A stretch of DNA of 62,159 bases from Dictyobacter arantiisoli (GCF_008326305.1 NZ_BIXY01000037.1:1-62159); one strand, 5' to 3'; counted from the stretch's first letter, positions 27,922 to 37,321 are shown. Notes: generated by a model not told the origin, from the letters alone. Translations and numbers: made by a program.

Positions 27922-28332
27922 CTATCTTTTTCCCAGCTTTGCTAGCAGTGCGCCTTTTAACAGGTGAACTTCCTCTACATTGAAGAGAAGGATTGCACTG
28001 ATATAAACTACCACGGCCAGACCACCAACGACAAGCACGGTCAGGAAGCACCCAATCAGATAGTCCAGTGAGAAGAGTGTGACATGTTTCAGCAGAAGCT
28101 ATACAATCCAGGCGGTTACGCCCATCAGAAGCGCGGCCAGGATGATCTTGAGAATGGCCGGAGCGGCCTGGCGGATGTGCAATGGACCAATCGCCAGACG
28201 CAACAGCCACAGGAGAATGAACCTCTCAAGTGATACTCTTTTTTTCAATGCACATAGAAAACAAGCAGAGAAAGCCCAACCACGCAGGATCGAGCTTCGT
28301 GAATCGTACACACACCTCGCCCCAACACTCAT
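27922..28332 (-). pseudogene. C-terminal remnant of a flippase-like membrane protein
   Basis: Read on the minus strand, the frame holds LRLAIGPLHIRQAAPAILKI, ILAALLMGVTAWIV, an in-frame TAG, then LKHVTLFSLDYLIGCFLTVL, VVGGLAVVVYISAILLFNVE and EVHLLKGALLAKLGKR, ending at TAG (27922-27924). Two or three hydrophobic segments and the tail resemble the end of polysaccharide flippases or MurJ-like proteins. The N-terminal body is missing. Broken by truncation plus a stop; exact family uncertain. Confidence 0.6.
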
Positions 28333-28524
28333 CTATGATACTCATCTTTATCTGTTTGGGCACGAATAGAGAGCTTCAGGGATAGGATTTGTACGCGTAT
28401 CTCACCATGGTGCACGATGTTCGTACGACTCCACCGTAGAACGGTGGCGGCTACTTTGGTTCTCGGCTCTTACTCGAATGCGTTGGAAAGTGTTCAGACT
28501 TGACCTCTCTGGTAAACTCAAGCT

Positions 28525-28706
28525 ATGACACACGAGGAAGAAATCGCTCATCTTCGAGAAGAAAACCAGGCGCTACGAGAAGCTCTCAGCCAGGTACTGA
28601 CCCGCATCGAGGAGCTGGAAAAGCAGAAGACACCTCCCCTGCGTTTGTCAAAGCAAACGTGAAAAAGCCAGGGGTCGTCTTTTTTGAAGAAAAGCTTTCT
28701 TTGTAG
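28525..28706 (+). pseudogene. IS66-type transposase, N-terminal fragment with frameshift
   Basis: Starts MTHEEEIAHLREENQALREA, continues as a short coiled coil (LTRIEELEKQKTPP), typical of the N-terminus of IS66 transposases. At the Pro run a one-base loss shifts the frame. The original frame ends at 28662, while the next frame continues PAFVKANVKKP, the expected continuation, until 28706. The zinc finger and DDE domain are absent. Non-functional remnant inside the mobile element. Confidence 0.75.
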
Positions 28707-28729
28707 CTTGAAAAAGGGAAGAATCTGTT

Positions 28730-29332
28730 ATGGCAAATCAAGTGTTCTTGGTGGTCAATGATTCTGCGAATCCCATCCTCGATGAAATCGATAAGAACGA
28801 AAAAGCTTTATTGGCATGTAATTATTCCATCCCTTTATTTTGGTTTACTCTGTACTCACCCAACGATGTGTTTTTGATGGATGTGGAGATGGATGATGCT
28901 CCCATAGAGCAAGTGCCTACTCTCGTCGTCGACTTGCCAACAGGGATAGAGAGGGCTGAGGAAAGAGCAAACAACGTCTTTCACATCCTTCCTCATTCTT
29001 ATACGGATCTCTATCAGCAATGGCTTCGTTTCCTGAAAGGTCTTGCTCCCCACCCAGCTCTTCCCCCGAAATATGTGCATATCGATCTGACCGAATTGTG
29101 GATGATGTCTGATGACACTGAACAATTTACAAAGGATTTACGAATGGCCGTGTCAGCAGTTGACAGAACAGACCGTGCTTTGTGGGATGTGTTGATCGAA
29201 GAGTTCGTGGGAATTGTGATGCGGTCTGGGTTCTTTTCGAAAGAGAAAAAAATCACGTATCCAAAGACGGTCGATGGGATTCAATCACTCCTGACGGGTT
29301 ACGACTGGTACGGAACATTCAGAGAGAAGTAA
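28730..29332 (+). CDS. Cargo gene of the IS66-type element, unknown protein
   Basis: 200 aa, soluble, acidic; AAGGGAAG lies about 10 bases before the ATG. No family recognised. It begins MANQVFLVVNDSANPILDEI, with mixed alpha/beta character; no catalytic motif, signal peptide or membrane segment is seen. It is an intact frame inside an element that kept its ends and lost its transposase. Such passenger genes sometimes give the host a benefit or regulate the element, but nothing here says which. Confidence 0.7.
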   Translation: MANQVFLVVNDSANPILDEIDKNEKALLACNYSIPLFWFTLYSPNDVFLMDVEMDDAPIEQVPTLVVDLPTGIERAEERANNVFHILPHSYTDLYQQWLRFLKGLAPHPALPPKYVHIDLTELWMMSDDTEQFTKDLRMAVSAVDRTDRALWDVLIEEFVGIVMRSGFFSKEKKITYPKTVDGIQSLLTGYDWYGTFREK

Positions 29333-29615
29333 GAGGGTTCTGTTCGTAAGATCATGCGGAGTCGTCCATGGCAGGGTTCCAAGCGGAATACTTCAAAAAT
29401 ACGACGCTGCATTTTGTCATGGACATCCAACCAAACCCATTAAGCTAAGTCTGAACAGTTACATGCGTTGGGCCTGGTGTACAAAGAGGGATGTTTGGTA
29501 CATGTATTCGCACATTCAGCATTGAGAATGCCAAAAGTCCAATAAGTATACCAGTAAAGTTATCGAATACGGTCTATTCGCGTCTGATACAGCCGGATAT
29601 TGCTATACAGTAGCG

Positions 29616-29644
29616 TTGCAGTTCCCCCCAAAACGCGCTACAAT
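29616..29644 (+). promoter_or_regulatory. Putative promoter of selD-rnc
   Basis: TTGCAG at 29616-29621, a 17-base spacer and TACAAT at 29639-29644, about 49 bases before the selD ATG. Confidence 0.5.
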
Positions 29645-29692
29645 GACGGCTACAATAAAAACTGCTAGAGACCGATAGAAGGTTTTTAAACG

Positions 29693-30751
29693 ATGGATAC
29701 AGATCGACAGATTCGCTTGACTTCCTTAGCCAGTTGCGCCGGTTGCGCCGCAAAAATGGGCGCGGGGACATTGGCGCAAGTTTTACAGCCGCTTAAGCAG
29801 CGTCTGGCTCTTCCCAATTTACTGGTGGGCCTGGATGAAATCGATGATGCAGCGGTCTATCGCGTGAATGATCAGCAAGCGATTATCAGTACCGCTGATT
29901 TCTTTCCTCCTGTGGTTGATGATCCTTATGCTTTTGGATCTATTGCTGCAGCCAATGCGGTAAGCGATGTGTATGCCATGGGCGGTCAGGTGCTAATCGC
30001 GCTTAATCTTGTGGCCTGGCCTGAAGATCTGGATACGAGCCTCCTGGGTGAGATCTTTCGTGGCGGGATGGACATCATGTCACAGGCAGGTGGTATCATA
30101 GCAGGGGGACATACAATTATGGACAGCGAGCCAAAATATGGGCTGGCTGTGACAGGTATGGTGCATCCCGATCATATTCTTACCAAGGGTGGCGCACGTG
30201 CTGGCGATATGCTGATCCTCAGTAAACCATTGGGGACCGGTCTAATTACAACCGCCTTGAAACGCGAACTGGTGGCAGATGAGGATCTACAGGCCGCGAT
30301 TGCTTCGATGACGCGCTTGAACCGCAGAGCCAGCGAAGCACTGGTACAGGCAGGCGCAGGCGTGCACGCGGCTACTGATGTAACTGGCTTTGGCCTGCTC
30401 GGGCATGCCTGGGAGATGGCACTGCAAAGCCACACGAATATGCGTTTCCGCACAGCCTCGTTGCCTCTGCTTCCAAATGTCCAGCGTTATGCCGAATTGG
30501 GCTGCGTTCCGGGCGGCTCGCTACGCAATCAACATCACGTACAGAAACATGTACAGTTTGACACAAAACTCGCTGAGTATGAGCGTATAATACTCTGGGA
30601 CCCACAAACATCGGGTGGCCTTTTATCAGCCATTGATCCAGCCATCTGGTCTTCACTGGTAGCACAGAACCCGGACGTACAGTTCTGGCATATCGGAGAT
30701 GTGACCGAACAGGTTCCCGATGAGGCCAACGTTACTTTAGAGGTATATTAA
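29693..30751 (+). CDS. selD: Selenide, water dikinase (selenophosphate synthase)
   Basis: 352 aa. Makes selenophosphate from selenide and ATP for selenocysteine or selenouridine. Seen: LASCAGCAAKMG (Cys18 and Lys21 match the catalytic Cys and Lys), LLVGLDEIDDAAVY, IISTADFFPPVVDDPYAFG, NAVSDVYAMGG, IIAGGHTIMDSEPKYGLAVT and GVHAATDVTGFGLLGHAWEM. The active residue is Cys, not selenocysteine. GAAGG precedes the ATG. It shares one base with rnc. No selA, selB or tRNA-Sec is in the window, so the final use is open. Confidence 0.95.
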   Translation: MDTDRQIRLTSLASCAGCAAKMGAGTLAQVLQPLKQRLALPNLLVGLDEIDDAAVYRVNDQQAIISTADFFPPVVDDPYAFGSIAAANAVSDVYAMGGQVLIALNLVAWPEDLDTSLLGEIFRGGMDIMSQAGGIIAGGHTIMDSEPKYGLAVTGMVHPDHILTKGGARAGDMLILSKPLGTGLITTALKRELVADEDLQAAIASMTRLNRRASEALVQAGAGVHAATDVTGFGLLGHAWEMALQSHTNMRFRTASLPLLPNVQRYAELGCVPGGSLRNQHHVQKHVQFDTKLAEYERIILWDPQTSGGLLSAIDPAIWSSLVAQNPDVQFWHIGDVTEQVPDEANVTLEVY

Positions 30752-31437
30752 TGCACGATAATTTAGAAGAGATTTTAGGGGTTACATTTCAGAACCCACA
30801 ATTCTTAAAACTGGCTTTGACCCATCGCTCATACATTTACGAGACTCCTGGAGTCGGCTTGAGCTCTAACGAGCGCCTGGAATTTCTAGGTGACTCGATC
30901 CTCGCGTTGATTAGTGCGGACTTTCTCTATCGCACCTTTCCAACACTCACTGAGGGCGAGTTGACCGATGTGCGGGCAGTCCTGGTACGAACTGAGACCC
31001 TGGCAAATTTCGCACGCGAGATCAATCTGGGACAATTTCTGTTGATGGGCAAAGGCGAACAAAATACCGGCGGCGGACAACGCGTACAGGCTTCGGCCTT
31101 TGAGGCTATTCTGGGCGCAATCTATCTGGATCAAGGTCTGGAGGCAACACGCCAGTTCTTGTTGCCACGGCTGGAGCCACTGGCACAGACCATTGTGACC
31201 AAACGGCTGTTTAAGGATAATAAGTCGCTCTTCCAGGAGCTGGCGCAGGCCCATGCAGGGATTACGCCCGCTTATCGTCTCGTCGGACAAGAAGGTCCTT
31301 CGCATAATCGCGAATTCACGGTCGAGGTTATGCTTGGTGAACAGGTGGCCGGACGAGGTCAGGGACGCAATAAGCAAACAGCGGAACAAGAGGCCGCGCG
31401 TAGCGCTATCGCCAGCCAGGGCTGGCAGATTTCTTGA
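30751..31437 (+). CDS. rnc: Ribonuclease III
   Basis: 228 aa. Cuts double-stranded RNA in rRNA and mRNA processing. N-terminal catalytic domain: LALTHRSYIYE, SNERLEFLGDSILALISADF (signature), ASAFEAILGAIYLDQGLEAT. C-terminal dsRNA-binding domain from about residue 158: KSLFQELAQAHAGITPAYRL, FTVEVMLGEQVAGRGQGRNK and KQTAEQEAARSAI. The ATG overlaps the selD stop (TAATG), so translation is likely coupled. Confidence 0.96.
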   Translation: MHDNLEEILGVTFQNPQFLKLALTHRSYIYETPGVGLSSNERLEFLGDSILALISADFLYRTFPTLTEGELTDVRAVLVRTETLANFAREINLGQFLLMGKGEQNTGGGQRVQASAFEAILGAIYLDQGLEATRQFLLPRLEPLAQTIVTKRLFKDNKSLFQELAQAHAGITPAYRLVGQEGPSHNREFTVEVMLGEQVAGRGQGRNKQTAEQEAARSAIASQGWQIS

Positions 31438-31621
31438 GCAGAGTATAACAACAGGTGAAGGCATGACGCACGCTCTTCTGGTTATGGATCGTGTTCCATG
31501 ACTACAAGACAGGCGTCAGCGCATTCACTGCACGGCTACCATACAACCGGACCATAAAAAACACATCTAATGGCGTAACATGCATTCAGAGGCGCGTAAT
31601 GGGGTTAGTAGGGGATATTGT

Positions 31622-33082
31622 ATGCGATTGGAACAAACGCCACGAACAGAACAAACCGTCAAAATCAGTGCTCGGCTTGTCACGTCCAGTACGATCTTAC
31701 ATCTCTCAGCAGACGAGCTTGAAAGCACGATCAATCAGGAAAAGAACGAGAATCCTGTCCTCGAAGTGACCGAGCAAACTATTTGTCTCTTCTGCTCAAC
31801 ACCATTGTATGGCTCATCCTGTACTGTCTGCGGTCGCTTCACACAAAACGCTTCTTCCATCGACTCGCAGCAGCAACAGTGCATGCTCCAGGAAGGATCA
31901 TGGGAACAGCCATCCTATGCATTCTTCTACGATAACGACAATTATGGCTTCGCGGATGCCGATAATGAGGATAGTTATGATCCAATGGCCCGCATTCCTA
32001 CCAACGAGACACTGGAAGAGGAACTCTTACAACAACTAATGGCACTGATCTCGCCGGAGGATGCCTCAATTGCCGAACAACTGGTGGGCAATCTCAATGA
32101 ACGGGGTTATCTGGAGATCAGCGTGACAGAAATTGCGGATTATTTGCAGGTGCCCATCCAACGTGTAACCACTGTCCTGAGCCAGCTCCAGACGCTGGAA
32201 CCCCTGGGTGTGGGCGCACGCGACCTGCGCGAATGTCTGCTGATCCAATTTGCGGCCATCAGCGAGCAACAGACGCCTCATCCACTGGCTTATGCTCTGA
32301 TTGACCGCTATTTAAAGCAATGGGGACATAACCAGTACACGGAAATTGCCCGCCAACTGCATGTTCCAGAACGCGAGGTTCGTCAGACCTGTCAGTATAT
32401 TCGCAATACCCTGCATCCCTATCCAGGTTATCTCTACCGCTCCTCCCATCATGACACCCCGCTGGGTAGCGGCATCTCCTACATTCACCCTGATATCATT
32501 ATTCGTCAGGGCGAGAACGGCTTCGAGGTTGAACTGATGGAAGAGAAACGCTATAATTTTCGCATTGATACCAACTATGTACTACCCGGCGATCATGCTG
32601 AACCGCTCTCCAGCGAGAGCAGCAGTGATATGCAACGCTATATGTATCAGAATCGCGACCGGGCAAAGTTCTTTGTGGACTGTATCCATCGGCGCTGGCG
32701 CACCTTGAAACGCGTCGCGGAAATCGTCATCAATCACCAAAGAGAATTTCTTGAAAAAGGCATTCGCTATCTCTATCCCCTCACGCGAGCCGAGGTTGCC
32801 AGCATCCTGCATCTCGATGAAGGGACCGTCAGCCGCGCCACCGCCAACAAATACGCCTTGCTACCCAACGGACAACTCATTCCTATCGCCTATTTCTTTG
32901 ATGGCTCTCTGAGGATTAAAGATATGTTACACGAACTCATTCAAGCTGAAGATATCCATCACCGTCTGAGCGATGAAGAACTGGCGCGCCAGCTGACGGC
33001 ACGGGGTATCCCACTGGCACGCCGTACGATCACCAAATACCGCGAAGAGATGGGAATTGGCTCATCACGCGAACGCACATAA
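31622..33082 (+). CDS. rpoN: RNA polymerase sigma-54 factor with inserted zinc ribbon
   Basis: About 486 aa. Directs polymerase to -24/-12 promoters opened by AAA+ activators. Region I at the start (MRLEQTPRTEQTVKISARLV, HLSADELESTINQEKNENPV), core-binding part (LEEELLQQLMALISPEDASI, LNERGYLEISVTEIA), HTH (LTRAEVASILHLDEGTVSRA) and the C-terminal RpoN box ARRTITKYREEMGI. Unusual: four cysteines CxxC-8-CxxC at residues 55-70, between region I and the core domain, look like a zinc ribbon. AGGGGAT precedes the ATG. The 185 bp before it holds no other gene. Confidence 0.93.
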   Translation: MRLEQTPRTEQTVKISARLVTSSTILHLSADELESTINQEKNENPVLEVTEQTICLFCSTPLYGSSCTVCGRFTQNASSIDSQQQQCMLQEGSWEQPSYAFFYDNDNYGFADADNEDSYDPMARIPTNETLEEELLQQLMALISPEDASIAEQLVGNLNERGYLEISVTEIADYLQVPIQRVTTVLSQLQTLEPLGVGARDLRECLLIQFAAISEQQTPHPLAYALIDRYLKQWGHNQYTEIARQLHVPEREVRQTCQYIRNTLHPYPGYLYRSSHHDTPLGSGISYIHPDIIIRQGENGFEVELMEEKRYNFRIDTNYVLPGDHAEPLSSESSSDMQRYMYQNRDRAKFFVDCIHRRWRTLKRVAEIVINHQREFLEKGIRYLYPLTRAEVASILHLDEGTVSRATANKYALLPNGQLIPIAYFFDGSLRIKDMLHELIQAEDIHHRLSDEELARQLTARGIPLARRTITKYREEMGIGSSRERT

Positions 33083-33139
33083 CAAGCTCATTGCCCACTC
33101 TTCCAGTCCAGTAATCCAACCAACCATAAAGGAGATGGT

Positions 33140-35131
33140 TTATGCCTTGAGCATTTGTACAGCCGCATCTGGCTCGGCATAGATGGTTTGTTCGTGATCG
33201 AAGATTACCATGCCCGGGCCGCCACCTTTCATATGGCGTACATGGCGCTGCAAGGTATAATCTACCGGCGCGCTGGTTGAACCACGTGCCTCGCTATAAT
33301 AGGCTGCCAGACTCGCGGCCTGTTCAATGGTGCTACGCGGAACATCACGTCCGGCCGCCTTGATAATTACATGCGCGCCAGATACCCCACGTGCGTGTAA
33401 CCAGAGATCATTGGATGTCGCCTGTCGAAAGGTAACCTCCTCGTTCTGGCGGCTATTCTTACCGATCAGCAGTGTAAAACCATCACGGCTCTGCATATGT
33501 AAGGGCACACCACCACCCGGAGCCACTGACTTGCCTTTTCCTTTTGCCTGCTTGCCCCCTTTACCCTTCTTTGCCGCCTTTAACGCCTTCTTATCAATCA
33601 GGGCCTTGCCACGAATGTAGCCCGCCGCCTGCACCTCCAGCCTGACATGTGCGACCTCGGCGGCATTCTCAGCCAGCTTCAAATCAGTCATTAGCTGCTT
33701 CAGGGTTGCCAATTCCAGATCATTCAACTCAATCTGGGCAGGAATCAAACCAAGGGCGCGGCGCAATTTATGATATTTATTAAAGTAACGATTGGCATTG
33801 CCAACACCATCAAAGCGTGGATCGAGTGGGACCGTCACCGCAACGGTATCCCCGCCATCGGCCTGATCAAAGTAGTTTTGCAGCACAATACTGCTCGGTC
33901 CCTGCGTTACCTCCTGCTGATAGGCTAAGAGCAACTCCCCATAGAGGCGATAGCGGGCGGCCTCCTCTGAATTCGCCATCTCCTGCTGTAATAGTTCAGC
34001 TTTGCGCTGGCAACGATCCAGATTGGTCTGTAAGATACGGCGCAAGGGACCACGCAGGCCATCCAATGCATCCCGCCACTCGGCACGGGCGAAATACTCA
34101 TCCAGGATTACATTCATCGAAGGCGACTGGCGCGTGCGAATGTCGGAACGCGTGCTATATTGTTCTAGCGCGTAGGCGGCAAAGGCAAGCGGAACATAGC
34201 GATCCGAGCCGCTGGCAACAAAGGATGTTTGCAGTTCCTCCGCCGTCATCTGCCGCTCCACCATTTGTGGTAGCCAACGCCGATTATCATAGCCCTGTGC
34301 GAGATCCTGGATATTCCAGGCCAGTTCGTCCCACAAATTCTGATCGGCCTGAGAGATTGGCGTCTCCGCATTCTCAGTGGTCCGATAGACCGCTTCACGC
34401 GCCACGATAGGACTACAGCCAGCCACATGCTTGGAAAGCAACTGCCAGAGCCTGGGCTCTTCCTGAGACTTCTTACGCTTTTTGGCATGCGTGGACTCAT
34501 TCTCCAGTACCGTCTCATCGCTGGCACAGATCGAGAGTTGGGCCGCCGTCACTGTACTCGGCTCCAGGCGTGGCAATTGCTGACCCGCCAGGGTCCGCTG
34601 CAAGGGAGGTGGTGGCATGTAAGGGACGCCTGCCGCAATCACGCGATAGCGGTTTACATCCGATCCCACACGCTTCAAGCTTCCCAGGATCATCCCCTGC
34701 TCATCACAAAAAACGATATTGCTCAGGCGTCCCATCGCCTCAATAATAATGCGAAAACGGATACGCTCATCACTCTCGGGACTCTTGCGATAGCCAGCGA
34801 CAATCTCAATCACGCGCTCCCAGCGTGGCTGCTCAATTGCTTCGATACGTGCACCCTCTAAATGCTTACGGAGCAGCATCACGAAAGCGGGCGGCTCATT
34901 CGCAATCTTCTGCGGCTTCAAGGCCGTAATATGGGCCCGTGCCAGTTGGGGATGGGCGGAAAGATAGATCCAGCGATTTTTGCCACCCACCCCTTCCTGG
35001 AAACTTGGCGCATAGCATTGCAACGCCACGGCATGCTCAGTTGGCTGAATAATAGTATCAATACGCCCACCAATGAGCAACTTGCGCCACTCATCGGCCA
35101 CACAGGCAAGGGTAAAAGCATCAATATACAT
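33140..35131 (-). CDS. rqcH: NFACT family ribosome quality control protein RqcH
   Basis: 663 aa. Bacterial Rqc2 homologue that binds stalled 50S subunits and adds Ala tails to the nascent chain. N-terminal NFACT-N (MYIDAFTLACVADEWRKLLI, ANEPPAFVMLLRKHLEGARI, RFRIIIEAMGRLSNIVFCDE), coiled coil in the middle, a basic linker (KKALKAAKKGKGGKQ), and C-terminal NFACT-R (FTLLIGKNSRQNEEVTFRQA, DLWLHARGVSGAHVII). Convergent with rpoN. Repeat copy B lies just upstream of its start. Confidence 0.94.
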   Translation of the reverse strand: MYIDAFTLACVADEWRKLLIGGRIDTIIQPTEHAVALQCYAPSFQEGVGGKNRWIYLSAHPQLARAHITALKPQKIANEPPAFVMLLRKHLEGARIEAIEQPRWERVIEIVAGYRKSPESDERIRFRIIIEAMGRLSNIVFCDEQGMILGSLKRVGSDVNRYRVIAAGVPYMPPPPLQRTLAGQQLPRLEPSTVTAAQLSICASDETVLENESTHAKKRKKSQEEPRLWQLLSKHVAGCSPIVAREAVYRTTENAETPISQADQNLWDELAWNIQDLAQGYDNRRWLPQMVERQMTAEELQTSFVASGSDRYVPLAFAAYALEQYSTRSDIRTRQSPSMNVILDEYFARAEWRDALDGLRGPLRRILQTNLDRCQRKAELLQQEMANSEEAARYRLYGELLLAYQQEVTQGPSSIVLQNYFDQADGGDTVAVTVPLDPRFDGVGNANRYFNKYHKLRRALGLIPAQIELNDLELATLKQLMTDLKLAENAAEVAHVRLEVQAAGYIRGKALIDKKALKAAKKGKGGKQAKGKGKSVAPGGGVPLHMQSRDGFTLLIGKNSRQNEEVTFRQATSNDLWLHARGVSGAHVIIKAAGRDVPRSTIEQAASLAAYYSEARGSTSAPVDYTLQRHVRHMKGGGPGMVIFDHEQTIYAEPDAAVQMLKA

Positions 35132-35145
35132 AGTAGCAGTATCCG

Positions 35146-35310
35146 TTCTATCAAAGCGTTTGCGTTCCCATCACCAGCGGGATCTTGCTGTTCACCTGCT
35201 AGCAGGCGCCGACGCGCCTGCACCACACACTAAACATTGGTTTGAGCACCAGCGGTGCGAAAACTCATGCACAGAGATCGTGGAGAGCATGGGAGCCTAA
35301 CACTCTGAAA
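35146..35310 (+). repeat. Dispersed repeat, copy B (lacks the long palindrome)
   Basis: Shares the left block TTCCCATCACCAGCGG, the GC-rich box, a CACCACACACTAAAC remnant where other copies carry the palindrome, the TTTGAGCACCAGCGGTGCGA box and the TCATGC...GAGAGCATGGGAG block. It lies between rqcH and gmk (divergent). The remaining gene-free DNA to 35652 shows no gene; a TACAAT-type box near 35497 could belong to the gmk promoter. Confidence 0.75.
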
Positions 35311-35652
35311 CACCGCTTGCTTGCGGCTAACTTCGACATCGACTTACTTTTCAATCAGGCAGGTTGACGCGATATTCCTCTTTAGAGATATAACGCACGT
35401 TTATAAGAATTTTTAACAGGTATGAGCTGTAAAAAAACAAGCCCATGCAGCGGAGAAGTGTACCCGGGCGCCTTTCGAGATACCCTTCCGTGTTGTACAA
35501 TAGTAGGGCAAGCATGCCTTGACGCATCAGTATATGATACGGCAACTGGCTACAGAGAGCCAGGGCTAGCAGCAATAAATTACAGTATAACAAAGAGATG
35601 TTTGTTCGTACACCAATCCTCTCTCTCATTGAGCAACACCAGGAAGAGAAGC

Positions 35653-36312
35653 ATGCAACTTGAGATTCAATCGACAGTGACACCGTCGAATCAGGCCGCA
35701 TCAGTGAAACAAGGACTGTTATTTGTCCTTTCTGCGCCGTCTGGGACCGGAAAAGATTCCGTTATCAACGCCTTGAAGGCCAGAGGAGTTTCTTTTCATG
35801 TCGTTGCCTCTGTAACGACACGCGCCCCTCGTCCCGGTGAAACTGAGGGCAACCCTTACTATTTTGTCGATCATGAACGTTTTGAAGACATGATTGCACA
35901 TGACGAACTCATTGAGTACGCGCAAGTGCACGGAAACTGGTATGGACAACCCTTACAGCAAATTACAGACAACATCCAACAGGGAAAAGACGTATTGCTC
36001 AAAATCGATGTACAGGGTGCAGCGACGGTACGTCAAAAGGTAGCAGGAGCTATTTATATCTTTCTGGTGCCCGGGTCCCTGGATGAATTGGTTGAACGTC
36101 TGACGAACCGTCAAACAGAGACAGAGGAAGAACGCCAACGTCGGCTCACCGATGCCCAGCACGAACTGGCGCAACAAGAACACTATGATTATGTCATTGT
36201 GAACCGACAGGGGAGACTTGAGGAGGCGGTAGATAATCTACAGGCCATTATGCAAGCTGAGCGTTGCCGCACACATCCCCGGTACGTACAAATAAACACA
36301 AAAGGGATTTAA
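35653..36312 (+). CDS. gmk: Guanylate kinase
   Basis: About 219 aa. Converts GMP to GDP. P-loop region LSAPSGTGKDSVINALKARG, TTRAPRPGETEGNPYYFVDH (GMP binding), IEYAQVHGNWYGQPL, LKIDVQGAATVRQK and the lid ERLTNRQTETEEERQRRLTD. The ATG at 35653 follows AGGAAGAG; the longer frame has no good site. 5 bp before glpX, so co-transcribed. Confidence 0.96.
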   Translation: MQLEIQSTVTPSNQAASVKQGLLFVLSAPSGTGKDSVINALKARGVSFHVVASVTTRAPRPGETEGNPYYFVDHERFEDMIAHDELIEYAQVHGNWYGQPLQQITDNIQQGKDVLLKIDVQGAATVRQKVAGAIYIFLVPGSLDELVERLTNRQTETEEERQRRLTDAQHELAQQEHYDYVIVNRQGRLEEAVDNLQAIMQAERCRTHPRYVQINTKGI

Positions 36313-36316
36313 AAGC

Positions 36317-37321
36317 ATGTCAGTAGAAATGGAACGTTTTGAACCTTCGCGCACAGTAGAGCGCAATCTGGGTATGGAACTTGTTCGCGTTACCGAGGCC
36401 GCAGCCCTGAGCGCCGGTCGTTGGATGGGTCGCGGCAATAAAGAGATGGTCGATCAGGCCGCAGTAGATGCCATGCGTCACGCTGTGGATGGTGTCGATA
36501 TGCATGGTGTGGTTGTGATTGGTGAGGGCGAAAAAGATGAAGCCCCGATGCTGTATGTTGGTGAAGAGATCGGCAATGGCAACAAGCCTGAAGTCGATGT
36601 AGCAGTTGATCCTGTCGATGGCACACGTTTGCTGGCCCTGGGCTCACCAGGTGCGCTGGCCGTTATCGCCACCGCTGGTCGCGGCAGCATGTATTCGGCC
36701 CCTCCCGGAGTCTATTACATGAATAAGATTGCCGTTGGTCCTGCATTCAAAAACGTGATTGATATCAATGCCCCAGTGGCAGTCAACCTCGACCGTATCG
36801 CACGTGTCCGTAACGCCCATATTGATGATATCACCGTTGCCGTCCTGGATCGCCCCCGTCATCAGGAACTGATCCAGGAAATCCGTACCGCCGGTGCCCG
36901 TATCCGCCTGATCACCGATGGTGATGTGGCCGCCGCCATTCAGGCCGCCATGGAAGATTATCGTGGTCTTGATGTCCTGATGGGGACTGGTGGTGCACCA
37001 GAGGCCGTATTGGCTGCCGCCGCATTGAAATGCCTGGGCGGTGAAATTCAGACCAAGATCTGGCCCCGCACAGAAGAGGAGCGCGAGCGCTTCAAAGCAG
37101 ACGGTATCGATCTTGAACGTGTTTTCCGTATTGACGATCTGGTTAGCAGCAACGATGTCAGCTTTGCCGCAACCGGTATCACCACCGGCGAAATGCTGGA
37201 TGGTGTACAGTACTATGGTTGGGGCGCGCGTACCTCATCGATCATGATGCGCTCACATTCCGGCACTGTCCGCTACATCCAGGCCCGCCACAAATGGCGC
37301 AAAGGCGTAGTACAAGAATAA
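36317..37321 (+). CDS. glpX: Fructose-1,6-bisphosphatase class II
   Basis: 334 aa. Hydrolyses fructose 1,6-bisphosphate in gluconeogenesis or carbon fixation. Seen: ALSAGRWMGRGNKEMVDQAA, VVIGEGEKDEAPMLYVGEEI, VAVDPVDGTRLLALGSPGAL (metal-binding DPVDGT), NAHIDDITVAVLDRPRH, VLMGTGGAPEAVLAAAALKC and a C-terminal TSSIMMRSHSGTVRYIQA. Full length. Second gene after gmk; its stop codon lies in the base of the terminator hairpin. Confidence 0.96.
   Translation: MSVEMERFEPSRTVERNLGMELVRVTEAAALSAGRWMGRGNKEMVDQAAVDAMRHAVDGVDMHGVVVIGEGEKDEAPMLYVGEEIGNGNKPEVDVAVDPVDGTRLLALGSPGALAVIATAGRGSMYSAPPGVYYMNKIAVGPAFKNVIDINAPVAVNLDRIARVRNAHIDDITVAVLDRPRHQELIQEIRTAGARIRLITDGDVAAAIQAAMEDYRGLDVLMGTGGAPEAVLAAAALKCLGGEIQTKIWPRTEEERERFKADGIDLERVFRIDDLVSSNDVSFAATGITTGEMLDGVQYYGWGARTSSIMMRSHSGTVRYIQARHKWRKGVVQE

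Larger units (their letters stand above)
28486..29462 (+). mobile_element. Non-autonomous IS66-type element with cargo gene (977 bp)
   Basis: Ends: left GAAAGTGTTCAGACTT (28486-28501) and right, inverted, GTAACTGTTCAGACTT (29447-29462), 14 of 16 matching; the right end opens with GTAA as in IS66 elements. An 8-bp direct repeat ATGCGTTG flanks it exactly (28478-28485 and 29463-29470), the target-duplication size of IS66. Inside are only the 5' end of a transposase and an unrelated 200-aa gene. Confidence 0.8.

Noticed and set aside
28433-28449. CCACCG/CGGTGG hairpin left of the IS66-type element
   Set aside because: Only 6 bp, no link to a gene end or to the element borders.
31463-31501. 12-codon frame between rnc and rpoN
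   Set aside because: Too short, weak ribosome site, no coupling to either gene.
35351-35701. Minus-strand frame of 116 codons overlapping the gmk start
   Set aside because: Antisense to gmk and its leader, odd composition, no start signal.
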